The position numbers and the translations under genes were made by a program. Positions 36,231-47,427 of a DNA stretch of 64,000 nt are shown piece by piece (within the stretch, counting starts at the first letter, position 1; the number at the start of each line of letters is the position of its first letter). The notes beneath the pieces were generated by a model. That model was not told the origin of the DNA and did not search any database. It saw only the letters and a list, made by a program, of their open reading frames with translations. The stretch is taken from positions 62,001 through 126,000 of the forward strand of contig NW_027478534.1 in the NCBI RefSeq assembly GCF_051014685.1. The letters run 5' to 3'. This DNA is from Ptiloglossa arizonensis (lineage: Eukaryota; Arthropoda; Insecta; Hymenoptera; Colletidae).

Positions 36231-39200
36231 GCCGTTCTAGTTATTCGTTTCGAGCATCAGAACTGCGAAAATTTTGAGTTTCTCAAGCGTTTCTTACGTC
36301 CAAACTGCCATATCTCGCGAACGGATTGACCAATCCACAAAATTTCTGTTGCATCTGAAAGTAGAAACTCGCCCGGTTACAACAGTATGCGCACTTTTCA
36401 CCTAGGCCGTTCTAGTTATTCGTTTCGAGCATCAGAACTGCGAAAATTTTGAGTGTCTCAAGCGTTTCTTACCTCCAAACTGCCATATCTCGCGAATGGA
36501 TAGCCCAATCCGCAAAATTTCTGTTGCATCTGAAAGTAGAAACTCGCCCGATTACAACGGTATGCCAACCTTTCCCCTAGGCCGTTCTAGTTATTCGTTT
36601 CGAGCATCAGAACTGCGAAAATTTTGTGTTTCTCAAGCGTTTCTTACGTCCAAACTGCCATATCTCGCGAACGGATTGACCAATCCACAAAATTTCTGTT
36701 GCATCTGAAAGTAGAATCTCGCCCGATTACAACGGTATGCCAACCTTTCCCCTAGGCCGTTCTGGTTATTCGTTTCGAGCATCAGAACTGCGAAAATTTT
36801 GAGTTTCTCAAGCGTTTCTTACGTCCAAACTGCCATATCTCACGAACGGATTGACCAATCCACAAAATTTCTGTTGCATCTGAAAGTAGAATCTCGCCCG
36901 GTTACAACAGTATGCGTACTTTTCAACTAGGCCGTTCTAGTTATTCGTTTCGAGCATCAGAACTGCGAAAATTTTCAGTTTCTCAAGCGTTTCTTACGTC
37001 CAAACTGCCATATCTCGCGAACGGATCGACCAATCCACAAAATTTCTGTTGCATCTGAAAGTAGAAACTCGCCCGATTACAACGGTATGCCAACCTTTCC
37101 CCTAGGCCGTTCTAGTTATTCGTTTCGAGCATCAGAACTGCGAAAATTTTGTGTTTCTCAAGCGTTTCTTACGTCCAAACTGCCATATCTCGCGAACGGA
37201 TTGACCAATCCACAAAATTTCTGTTGCATCTGAAAGTAGAATCTCGCCCGATTACAACAGTATGCCAACCTTTCCCCTAGGCCGTTCTAGTTATTCGTTT
37301 CGGGCATCAGAACTGCGAAAATTTTGAGTTTCTCAAGCGTTTCTTACGTCCAAACTGCCATATCTCGCGAACGGATTGACCAATCCGCAAAATTTCTGTT
37401 GCATCTGAAAGTAGAAACTCGCCCGATTACAACGGTATGCGTACTTTTCCCGTAGGCCGTTCTGGTTATTCGTTTCGAGCATCAGAACTGCGAAAAATTT
37501 GAGTTGCTCAAGCGTTTCTTACCTCCAAACTGCCATATCTCTCGAACGGATAGACCAATCCGCAAACTTTCTGTTGCATCTGAAAGTAGAAACTCGCCCA
37601 ATTGCAACGGTATGTGTACTTTTCCCCTAGGCCGTTCTGGTTATTCGTTTGGAGCATCAGAACTGCGAAAATTTTTAGTTTCTCAAGCGTTTCTTACGTC
37701 CAAACTGCCATATCTCGCGAACGGATTGACCAATCCACAAAATTTCTGTTGCATCTGAAAGTAGAAACTCGCCCGATTACAACGGTATGCCAACCTTTCC
37801 CCTAGGCCGTTCTAGTTATTCGTTTCGAGCATCAGAACTGCGAAAATTTTTAGTTTCTCAAGCGTTTCTTACGTCCAAACTGCCATATCTCGCGAACGGA
37901 TTGACCAATCCACAAAATTTCTGTTGCATCTGAAAGTAGAAACTCGCCCGATTACAACGGTATGCCAACCTTTCCCCTAGGCCGTTCTAGTTATTCGTTT
38001 CGAGCATCAGAACTGCGAAAATTTTGAGTTTCTCAAGCGTTTCTTACGTCCAAACTGCCATACCTCGCGAACGGATTGACCAATCCACAAAATTTCTGTT
38101 GCATCTGAAAGTAGAATCTCGCCCGATTACAACAGTATGCCAACCTTTCCCCTAGGCCGTTCTAGTTATTCGTTTCGGGCATCAGAACTGCGAAAATTTT
38201 GAGTTTCTCAAGCGTTTCTTACGTCCAAACTGCCATATCTCGCGAACGGATTGACCAATCCGCAAAATTTCTGTTGCATCTGAAAGTAGAAACTCGCCCG
38301 ATTCCAACGGTATGCGTACTTTTCCCGTAGGCCGTTCTGGTTATTCGTTTCGAGCATCAGAACTGCGAAAAATTTGATTTGCTCAAGCGTTTCTTACCTC
38401 CAAACTGCCATATCTCTCGAACGGATAGACCAATCCGCAAACTTTCTGTTGCATCTGAAAGTAGAAACTCGCCCAATTGCAACGGTATGTGTACTTTTCC
38501 CCTAGGCCGTTCTGGTTATTCGTTTGGAGCATCAGAACTGCGAAAATTTTGAGTTTCTCAAGCGTTTCTTACCTCCAAACTGCCATATCTCGCGAACGGA
38601 TTGACCAATCCGCAAAATTTCTGTTGCATCTGAAAGTAGAAACTCGCCCGATTACAACGGTATGCGTACTTTTCCCCTAGGCCGTTCTGGTTATTCGTTT
38701 GGAGCATCAGAACTGCGAAAATTTTGAGTTTCTCAAGCGTTTCTTACCTCCAAACTGCCATATCTCGCGAACGGATTGACCAATCCGCAAAATTTCTGTT
38801 GCATCTGAAAGTAGAAACTCGCCCGATTACAACGGTATGCGTACTTTTCCCCTAGGCCGTTCTGGTTATTCGTTTCGACCATCAGAACTGCGAAAATTTT
38901 GAGTTTCTCAAGCGTTTCTTACCTCCAAACTGCCATATCTCGCGAACGGATTGACCAATCCGCAAAATTTCTGTTGCATCTGAAAGTAGAAACTCGCCCG
39001 ATTACAACGGTAAGCCAACCTTTCCCCTAGGCCGTTCTAGTTATTCGTTTCGAGCATCAGAACTGCGAAAATTTTGAGTTTCTCAAGCGTTTCTTACCTC
39101 CAAACTGCCATATCTCGCGAACGGATTGACCAATCCACAAAATTTCTGTTGCATCTGAAAGTATACACACGCCCAATTGCAACGGTATGTGTACTTTTCC

Positions 39201-40255
39201 CCTAGGCCGTTCTAGTTATGCTTGTCGAGCATCAGAACTGCGAAAATTTTGAGTTTCTCAAGCGTTTCCTATATCCAGACTGCCATATCTCGCGAACGGA
39301 TAGACCAATCCGCAAAATTTCTGTTGCATCTGAAAGTTGAAACACGCCCGATTACAACGGTATGAGTACTTTTCCCCTAGGCCGTTCTAGTTATTCGTTT
39401 CGAGCATCAGAACTGCGAAAATTTTTAGTTTCTCAAGCGTTTCTTACATCCAAACTGCCATATCTCGCGAACGGATTGACCAATCCGCAAAATTTCTGTT
39501 GCATCTGAAAGTAGAAACTCGCCCGATTACAACGGTATGCGTACTTTTCCCCTAGGCCGTTCTGGTTATTCGTTTGGAGCATCAGAACTGCGAAAATTTT
39601 GAGTTTCTCAAGCGTTTCTTACATCCAAACTGCCATATCTCGCGAACGGATTGACCAATCCGCAAAATTTCTGTTGCATCTGAAAGTAGAAACTTGCCCG
39701 ATTACAACGGTATGCGTACTTTTCCCCTAGTCCGTTCTGGTTATTCGTTTCGAGCATCAGAACTGCGAAAATTTTGAGTTTCTCAAGCGTTTCTTACGTC
39801 CAAACTGCCATATCTCGCGAACGGATTGACCAATCCGCAAAATTTCTGTTGCATCTGAAAGTAGAAACTCGCCCGGTTACAACAGTATGCGTACTTTTCA
39901 CCTAGGCCGTTCTAGTTATTCGTTTCGAGCATCAGAACTGCGAAAATTTTGAGTGTCTCAAGCGTTTCTTACCTCCAAACTGCCATATCTCGCGAATGGA
40001 TAGCCCAATCCGCAAAATTTCTGTTGCATCTGAAAGTAGAAACTCGCCCTATTACAACGGTATGCGTACTTTTCCCCTAGGCCGTTCTTGTTATTCGTTT
40101 GGAGCATCAGAACTGCGAAAATTTTGAGTTTCTCAAGCGTTTCTTACCTCCAAACTGCCATATCTCGCGAACGGATTGACCAATCCGCAAAATTTCTGTT
40201 GCATCTGAAAGTAGAAACTCCCCCAATTGCAACGGTATGTGTACTTTTCCCCTAG
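36231..40255. repeat. Mosaic of core types, L monomers and the cassette
   Basis: Twenty-three monomers in no regular order and no gene. The sequence includes L monomers (GAGTGTCTC with GAATGGATAGCCC) at 36406 and 39906, an E-F-G-A run at 36931-37630, a B/E hybrid at 37631, E-F-G-A-B at 37806-38680, and the pre-H to K cassette at 38856-39730 followed by D. Pre-H at 38856 has TTTCGACC and ends TAAGCCAACC, the same as the one at 41831. Confidence 0.85.
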
Positions 40256-41130
40256 GCCGTTCTAGTTATTCGTTTCGAGCATCAGAACTGCGAAAATTTT
40301 TAGTTTCTCAAGCGTTTCTTACGTCCAAACTGCCATATCTCGCGAACGGATTGACCAATCCACAAAATTTCTGTTGCATCTGAAAGTAGAAACTCGCCCG
40401 GTTACAACAGTATGCGTACTTTTCACCTAGGCCGTTCTAGTTATTCGTTTCGAGCATCAGAACTGCGAAAATTTTGAGTGTCTCAAGCGTTTCTTACCTC
40501 CAAACTGCCATATCTCGCGAATGGATAGCCCAATCCGCAAAATTTCTGTTGCATCTGAAAGTAGAAACTCGCCCGATTACAACGGTATGCGTACTTTTCC
40601 CGTAGGCCGTTCTGGTTATTCGTTTCGAGCATCAGAACTGCGAAAAATTTGATTTGCTCAAGCGTTTCTTACCTCCAAACTGCCATATCTCTCGAACGGA
40701 TAGACCAATCCGCAAACTTTCTGTTGCATCTGAAAGTAGAAACTCGCCCAATTGCAACGATATGTGTACTTTTCCCCTAGGCCGTTCTGGTTATTCGTTT
40801 GGAGCATCAGAACTGCGAAAATTTTGAGTTTCTCAAGCGTTTCTTACCTCCAAACTGCCATATCTCGCGAACGGATTGACCAATCCGCAAAATTTCTGTT
40901 GCATCTGAAAGTAGAAACTCGCCCGATTACAACGGTATGCGTACTTTTCCCCTAGGCCGTTCTGGTTATTCGTTTCGACCATCAGAACTGCGAAAATTTT
41001 GAGTTTCTCAAGCGTTTCTTACCTCCAAACTGCCATATCTCGCGAACGGATTGACCAATCCGCAAAATTTCTGTTGCATCTGAAAGTAGAAACTCCCCCA
41101 ATTGCAACGGTATGTGTACTTTTCCCCTAG
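40256..41130. repeat. 5-monomer tandem repeat (E L A B C), copy 1
   Basis: Matches the next 875 bp. Marks are the unusual CTCCCCCAATTGC ending that precedes each E (about 40216 and 41091), GAGTGTCTC in L (40476 and 41351), and GATTTGCTC in A (40606 and 41481). Confidence 0.88.
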
Positions 41131-42005
41131 GCCGTTCTAGTTATTCGTTTCGAGCATCAGAACTGCGAAAATTTTTAGTTTCTCAAGCGTTTCTTACGTC
41201 CAAACTGCCATATCTCGCGAACGGATTGACCAATCCACAAAATTTCTGTTGCATCTGAAAGTAGAAACTCGCCCGGTTACAACAGTATGCGTACTTTTCA
41301 CCTAGGCCGTTCTAGTTATTCGTTTCGAGCATCAGAACTGCGAAAATTTTGAGTGTCTCAAGCGTTTCTTACCTCCAAACTGCCATATCTCGCGAATGGA
41401 TAGCCCAATCCGCAAAATTTCTGTTGCATCTGAAAGTAGAAACTCGCCCGATTACAACGGTATGCGTACTTTTCCCGTAGGCCGTTCTGGTTATTCGTTT
41501 CGAGCATCAGAACTGCGAAAAATTTGATTTGCTCAAGCGTTTCTTACCTCCAAACTGCCATATCTCTCGAACGGATAGACCAATCCGCAAACTTTCTGTT
41601 GCATCTGAAAGTAGAAACTCGCCCAATTGCAACGGTATGTGTACTTTTCCCCTAGGCCGTTCTGGTTATTCGTTTGGAGCATCAGAACTGCGAAAATTTT
41701 GAGTTTCTCAAGCGTTTCTTACCTCCAAACTGCCATATCTCGCGAACGGATTGACCAATCCGCAAAATTTCTGTTGCATCTGAAAGTAGAAACTCGCCCG
41801 ATTACAACGGTATGCGTACTTTTCCCCTAGGCCGTTCTGGTTATTCGTTTCGACCATCAGAACTGCGAAAATTTTGAGTTTCTCAAGCGTTTCTTACCTC
41901 CAAACTGCCATATCTCGCGAACGGATTGACCAATCCGCAAAATTTCTGTTGCATCTGAAAGTAGAAACTCGCCCGATTACAACGGTAAGCCAACCTTTCC
42001 CCTAG
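41131..42005. repeat. 5-monomer tandem repeat (E L A B C), copy 2
   Basis: Partner of the previous unit. It departs in the last monomer, which has the same TTTCGACC start but ends TAAGCCAACC and leads into H (42006), not into E. Confidence 0.87.
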
Positions 42006-43755
42006 GCCGTTCTAGTTATTCGTTTCGAGCATCAGAACTGCGAAAATTTTGAGTTTCTCAAGCGTTTCTTACCTCCAAACTGCCATATCTCGCGAACGGA
42101 TTGACCAATCCACAAAATTTCTGTTGCATCTGAAAGTATACACACGCCCAATTGCAACGGTATGTGTACTTTTCCCCTAGGCCGTTCTAGTTATGCTTGT
42201 CGAGCATCAGAACTGCGAAAATTTTGAGTTTCTCAAGCGTTTCCTATATCCAGACTGCCATATCTCGCGAACGGATAGACCAATCCGCAAAATTTCTGTT
42301 GCATCTGAAAGTTGAAACACGCCCGATTACAACGGTATGAGTACTTTTCCCCTAGGCCGTTCTAGTTATTCGTTTCGAGCATCAGAACTGCGAAAATTTT
42401 TAGTTTCTCAAGCGTTTCTTACGTCCAAACTGCCATATCTCGCGAACGGATTGACCAATCCACAAAATTTCTGTTGCATCTGAAAGTAGAAACTCGCCCG
42501 GTTACAACAGTATGCGTACTTTTCACCTAGGCCGTTCTGGTTATTCGTTTGGAGCATCAGAACTGCGAAAATTTTGAGTTTCTCAAGCGTTTCTTACCTC
42601 CAAACTGCCATATCTCGCGAACGGATTGACCAATCCACAAAATTTCTGTTGCATCTGAAAGTATACACACGCCCAATTGCAACGGTATGTGTACTTTTCC
42701 CCTAGGCCGTTCTAGTTATGCTTGTCGAGCATCAGAACTGCGAAAATTTTGAGTTTCTCAAGCGTTTCCTATATCCAGACTGCCATATCTCCCGAACGGA
42801 TAGACCAATCCGCAAAATTTCTGTTGCATCTGAAAGTTGAAACACGCCCGATTACAACGGTATGAGTACTTTTCCCCTAGGCCGTTCTAGTTATTCGTTT
42901 CGAGCATCAGAACTGCGAAAATTTTTAGTTTCTCAAGCGTTTCTTACGTCCAAACTGCCATATCTCGCGAACGGATTGACCAATCCACAAAATTTCTGTT
43001 GCATCTGAAAGTAGAAACTCGCCCGGTTACAACAGTATGCGTACTTTTCACCTAGGCCGTTCTAGTTATTCGTTTCGAGAATCAGAACTGCGAAAATTTT
43101 GAGTGTCTCAAGCGTTTCTTACTTCCAAACTGCCATATCTCGCGAATGGATAGCCCAATCCGCAAAATTTCTGTTGCATCTGAAAGTAGAAACTCGCCCG
43201 ATTTCAACGGTATGCGTACTTTTCCCGTAGGCCGTTCTGGTTATTCGTTTCGAGAATCAGAACTGCGAAAAATTTGAGTTGCTCAAGCGTTTCTTACCTC
43301 CAAACTGCCATATCTCTAGAACGGATAGACCAATCCGCAAAATTTCTGTTGCATCTGAAAGTAGAAACTCGCCCAATTGCAACGGTAAGTGTACTTTTCC
43401 CCTAGGCCGTTCTGGTTATTCGTTTGGAGCATTAGAACTGCGACAATTTTGAGTTTCTCAAGCGTTTCTTACCTCCAAACTGCCATATCTCGCGAACGGA
43501 TTGACCAATCCGCAAAATTTCTGTTGCATCTGAAAGTAGAAACTCGCCCGATTACAACGGTATGCGTACTTTTCCCCTAGGCCGTTCTGGTTATTCGTTT
43601 GGAGCATCAGAACTGCGAAAATTTTGAGTTTCTCAAGCGTTTCTTACCTCCAAACTGCCATATCTCGCGAACGGATTGACCAATCCGCAAAATTTCTGTT
43701 GCATCTGAAAGTAGAAACTCCCCCAATTGCAACGGTATGTGTACTTTTCCCCTAG
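42006..43755. repeat. Doubled H-I fragment and transition monomers
   Basis: H-I occurs at 42006-42355 and again at 42531-42880, 525 bp later. The second H begins as a B monomer (GTTCTGG, TTTGGAGC) and turns into H (CCACAAAA, GTATACACAC), so it is a B/H hybrid. L (43056), A (43231) and two B monomers follow; the first B has GCATTAGAACTGCGACAA, which reappears near 45355 and 46404. Confidence 0.85.
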
Positions 43756-44455
43756 GCCATTCTAGTTATTCGTTTCGAGCATCAGAACTGCGAAAATTTT
43801 TAGTTTCTCATGCGTTTCTTACCTCCAAACTGCCATATCTCGCGAACGGATTGACCAATCCGTAAAATTTCTGTTGCATCTGAAAGTAGAAGCTCGCCCG
43901 ATTACAATGGTATCCATACTTTTCCCATAGGTCGTTCTAGTTATTCGTTTCGAGCATCAGAACTGCGAAAATTTTGAGTTTCTCAAGCGTTTCTCACCTC
44001 CAAACTGCCATGTCTCGCGAACGGATTGACCAATCCGCAAAATTTCTGTTGCATCTGAAAGTAGAAACTCGCCCGATTACAACGGTATGCGAACATTTCC
44101 CCTAGGCCGTTCTGGTTATTCGTTTCGAGCATCAGAACTGCGAAAATTTTGAGTTGCTCAAGCGTTTCTTACCTCCAAACTGCCACATCTCGCGAACGGA
44201 TTGACGAATCCGCAAAATTTCTGTTGCACCTGAAAGTAGAAACTCGCCCGATTTCAACGGTATGAGTACTTTTCCCCTAGGCCGTTCTAGTTATTCGTTT
44301 CGAGCATCAGAACTGCGAAATTTTTTGAGTTCCTCAAGCGTTTCTTACGTCCAAACTGCCATATCTCGCGAACGGATTGACCAATCCACAAAATTTCTTT
44401 GCATCTGAAAGTAGAAACTCGCCCGATTACAACGGTATGCCAACCTTTGCCCTAG
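43756..44455. repeat. M-N-O-P series, copy 1
   Basis: M: GCCATTCTAG, TCATGCG, CCGTAAAA, AATGGTATCCAT, CCCATAG end. N: GTCGTTCTAG, TTTCTCACC, CATGTCTCG, TATGCGAACA. O: GAGTTGCTC, CACATCTCG, TTGACGAATCC, GCACCTG, TATGAG. P: ACGTCC, CCACAAAA, CTTTGC, CTTTGCCC. The same four recur at 46729-47427, and M, N and O recur singly to the window end. Confidence 0.87.
44281..44455. repeat. Compensated-indel monomer (type P)
   Basis: One extra base in the A/T tract (GCGAAATTTTTTGAG) is offset by one missing base in TTTCTTTGCATC, so length stays 175. The sister monomer at 47254 has only the deletion, so the deletion is older than the duplication joining them and the insertion is younger or was lost in the sister. 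Confidence 0.9.
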
Positions 44456-44805
44456 GCCGTTCTAGTTATTCGTTTCGAGCATCAGAACTGCGAAAATTTT
44501 GAGTTTCTCAAGCGTTTCTTACGTCCAAACTGCCATATCTCGCGAACGGATTGACCAATCCGCAAAATTTCTGTTGCATCTGAAAGTAGAAACTCGCCCA
44601 ATTGCAACGGTATGTGTACTTTTCCCCTAGGCCATTCTAGTTATTCGTTTCGAGCATCAGAGCTGCGAAAATTTTGAGTTTCTCAAGCGTTTCTTACCTC
44701 AAAACTGCCATATCTCGCGAACGGATTGACCAATCCGCAAAATTTCTGTTGCATCTGAAAGTAGAAACTCGCCCAATTGCAACGGTATGTGTACTTTTCC
44801 CCTAG

Positions 44806-45854
44806 GCCATTCTAGTTATTCGTTTTGAGCATCAGAGCTGCGAAAATTTTGAGTTTCTCAAGCGTTTCTCACCTCCAAACTGCCATATCGCGCGAACGGA
44901 TTGACCAATCCGCAAAATTTCTGTTGCATCTGAAAGTAGAAACTGGCCGGATTACAACTGTATGCGTACTTCTCCCCTAGGCCGTTCTAGTTATTCGTTT
45001 CGAGCATCAGAACTGCGAAAATTTTAGTTTCTCAAGCGTTTCTTACCTCCAAACTGCCATATCTCGCGAACGGATTGACCAATCCGCAAAATTTCTGTTG
45101 CATCTGAAAGTAGAAACTCGCCCGATTACAACGGTATGCGTACTTTTCCCCTAGGCCGTTCTGGTTATTCGTTTGGAGCATCAGAACTGCGAAAATTTTG
45201 AGTTTCTCAAGCGTTTCTTACCTCCAAACTGCCATATCTCTAGAACGGATAGACCAATCCGCAAAATTTCTGTTGCATCTGAAAGTAGAAACTCGCCCAA
45301 TTGCAACGGTAAGTGTACTTTTCCCCTAGGCCGTTCTGGTTATTCGTTTGGAGCATTAGAACTACGACAATTTTGAGTTTCTCAAGCGTTTCTTACCTCC
45401 AAACTGCCATATCTCGCGAACGGATTGACCAATCCGCAAAATTTCTGTTGCATCTGAAAGTAGAAACTCGCCCGATTACAACGGTATGCGTACTTTTCCC
45501 CTAGGCCGTTCTGGTTATTCGTTTGGAGCATCAGAACTGCGAAAATTATGAGTTTCTCAAGCGTTTCTTACCTCCAAACTGCCATATCTCGCGATCGGAT
45601 TGACCAATCCGCAAAATTTCTGTTGCATCTGAAAGTAGAAACTCCCCCAATTGCAACGGTATGTGTACTTTTCCCCTAGGCCATTCTAGTTATTCGTTTC
45701 GAGCATCAGAACTGCGAAAATTTTTAGTTTCTCATGCGTTTCTTACCTCCAAACTGCCATATCTCGCGAACGGATTGACCAATCCGTAAAATTTCTGTTG
45801 CATCTGAAAGTAGAAGCTCGCCCGATTACAATGGTATCCATACTTTTCCCATAG
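44806..45854. repeat. 6-monomer tandem duplication (1049 bp), copy 1
   Basis: Matches 45855-46903 at 1049 bp, one less than six monomers, because each copy contains a 174 bp monomer lacking one base in ATTTTAGTTTC (44981-45154 and 46030-46203). Shared marks are CAGAGCTG with TATCGCGCG, ACTGGCCGG, TCTCTAGAACGG and CTCCCCCAATTGC. The copies differ at only scattered sites, for example ACTACGAC here and ACTGCGAC in copy 2. Confidence 0.92.
44981..45154. repeat. 174 bp monomer (one-base deletion)
   Basis: GAAAATTTTAGTTTCTC lacks the G of GAG after the A/T tract. This is the first shift of the 175 bp register, and its duplicate is at 46030-46203. Confidence 0.93.
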
Positions 45855-46903
45855 GTCGTTCTAGTTATTCGTTTCGAGCATCAGAGCTGCGAAAATTTTG
45901 AGTTTCTCAAGCGTTTCTCACCTCCAAACTGCCATATCGCGCGAACGGATTGACCAATCCGCAAAATTTCTGTTGCATCTGAAAGTAGAAACTGGCCGGA
46001 TTACAACTGTATGCGTACTTCTCCCCTAGGCCGTTCTAGTTATTCGTTTCGAGCATCAGAACTGCGAAAATTTTAGTTTCTCAAGCGTTTCTTACCTCCA
46101 AACTGCCATATCTCGCGAACGGATTGACCAATCCGCAAAATTTCTGTTGCATCTGAAAGTAGAAACTCGCCCGATTACAACGGTATGCGTACTTTTCCCC
46201 TAGGCCGTTCTGGTTATTCGTTTGGAGCATCAGAACTGCGAAAATTTTGAGTTTCTCAAGCGTTTCTTACCTCCAAACTGCCATATCTCTAGAACGGATA
46301 GACCAATCCGCAAAATTTCTGTTGCATCTGAAAGTAGAAACTCGCCCAATTGCAACGGTAAGTGTACTTTTCCCCTAGGCCGTTCTGGTTATTCGTTTGG
46401 AGCATTAGAACTGCGACAATTTTGAGTTTCTCAAGCGTTTCTTACCTCCAAACTGCCATATCTCGCGAACGGATTGACCAATCCGCAAAATTTCTGTTGC
46501 ATCTGAAAGTAGAAACTCGCCCGATTACAACGGTATGCGTACTTTTCCCCTAGGCCGTTCTGGTTATTCGTTTGGAGCATCAGAACTGCGAAAATTTTGA
46601 GTTTCTCAAGCGTTTCTTACCTCCAAACTGCCATATCTCGCGATCGGATTGACCAATCCGCAAAATTTCTGTTGCATCTGAAAGTAGAAACTCCCCCAAT
46701 TGCAACGGTATGTGTACTTTTCCCCTAGGCCATTCTAGTTATTCGTTTCGAGCATCAGAACTGCGAAAATTTTTAGTTTCTCATGCGTTTCTTACCTCCA
46801 AACTGCCATATCTCGCGAACGGATTGACCAATCCGTAAAATTTCTGTTGCATCTGAAAGTAGAAGCTCGCCCGATTACAATGGTATCCATACTTTTCCCA
46901 TAG
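45855..46903. repeat. 6-monomer tandem duplication (1049 bp), copy 2
   Basis: Begins with an N-like start (GTCGTTCTAG, TTTCGAGC) that switches to the copy-1 sequence by CAGAGCTG, so the duplication joint is within the first 35 bases. At 46904 a normal N monomer follows. Confidence 0.92.
46030..46203. repeat. 174 bp monomer (duplicate of the 44981 deletion)
   Basis: Carries the same missing base as 44981-45154, and the spacing of 1049 bp shows it was copied, not recurrent. Confidence 0.93.
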
Positions 46904-47427
46904 GTCGTTCTAGTTATTCGTTTCGAGCATCAGAACTGCGAAAATTTTGAGTTTCTCAAGCGTTTCTCACCTCCAAACTGCCATGTCTCGCGAACGGATT
47001 GACCAATCCGCAAAATTTCTGTTGCATCTGAAAGCAGAAACTCGCCCGATTACAACGGTATGCGAACATTTCCCCTAGGCCGTTCTGGTTATTCGTTTCG
47101 AGCATCAGAACTGCGAAAATTTTGAGTTGCTCAAGCGTTTCTTACCTCCAAACTGCCACATCTCGCGAACGGATTGACGAATCCGCAAAATTTCTGTTGC
47201 ACCTGAAAGTAGAAACTCGCCCGATTTCAACGGTATGAGTACTTTTCCCCTAGGCCGTTCTAGTTATTCGTTTCGAGCATCAGAACTGCGAAAATTTTGA
47301 GTTCCTCAAGCGTTTCTTACGTCCAAACTGCCATATCTCGCGAACGGATTGACCAATCCACAAAATTTCTTTGCATCTGAAAGTAGAAACTCGCCCGATT
47401 ACAACGGTATGCCAACCTTTGCCCTAG
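46729..47427. repeat. M-N-O-P series, copy 2
   Basis: Partner of 43756-44455 at an offset of 2973 bp (17 monomers less 2). N has GAAAGCAGAAAC in place of GAAAGTAGAAAC. P (47254-47427) is 174 bp because it has the TTTCTTTGC deletion without the extra A/T-tract base. Confidence 0.88.
47254..47427. repeat. 174 bp monomer (type P, deletion only)
   Basis: Third register shift in the window. It shares TTCCTCAAG, ACGTCC, CCACAAAA, TTTCTTTGC and CTTTGCCC with 44281-44455. Confidence 0.92.
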
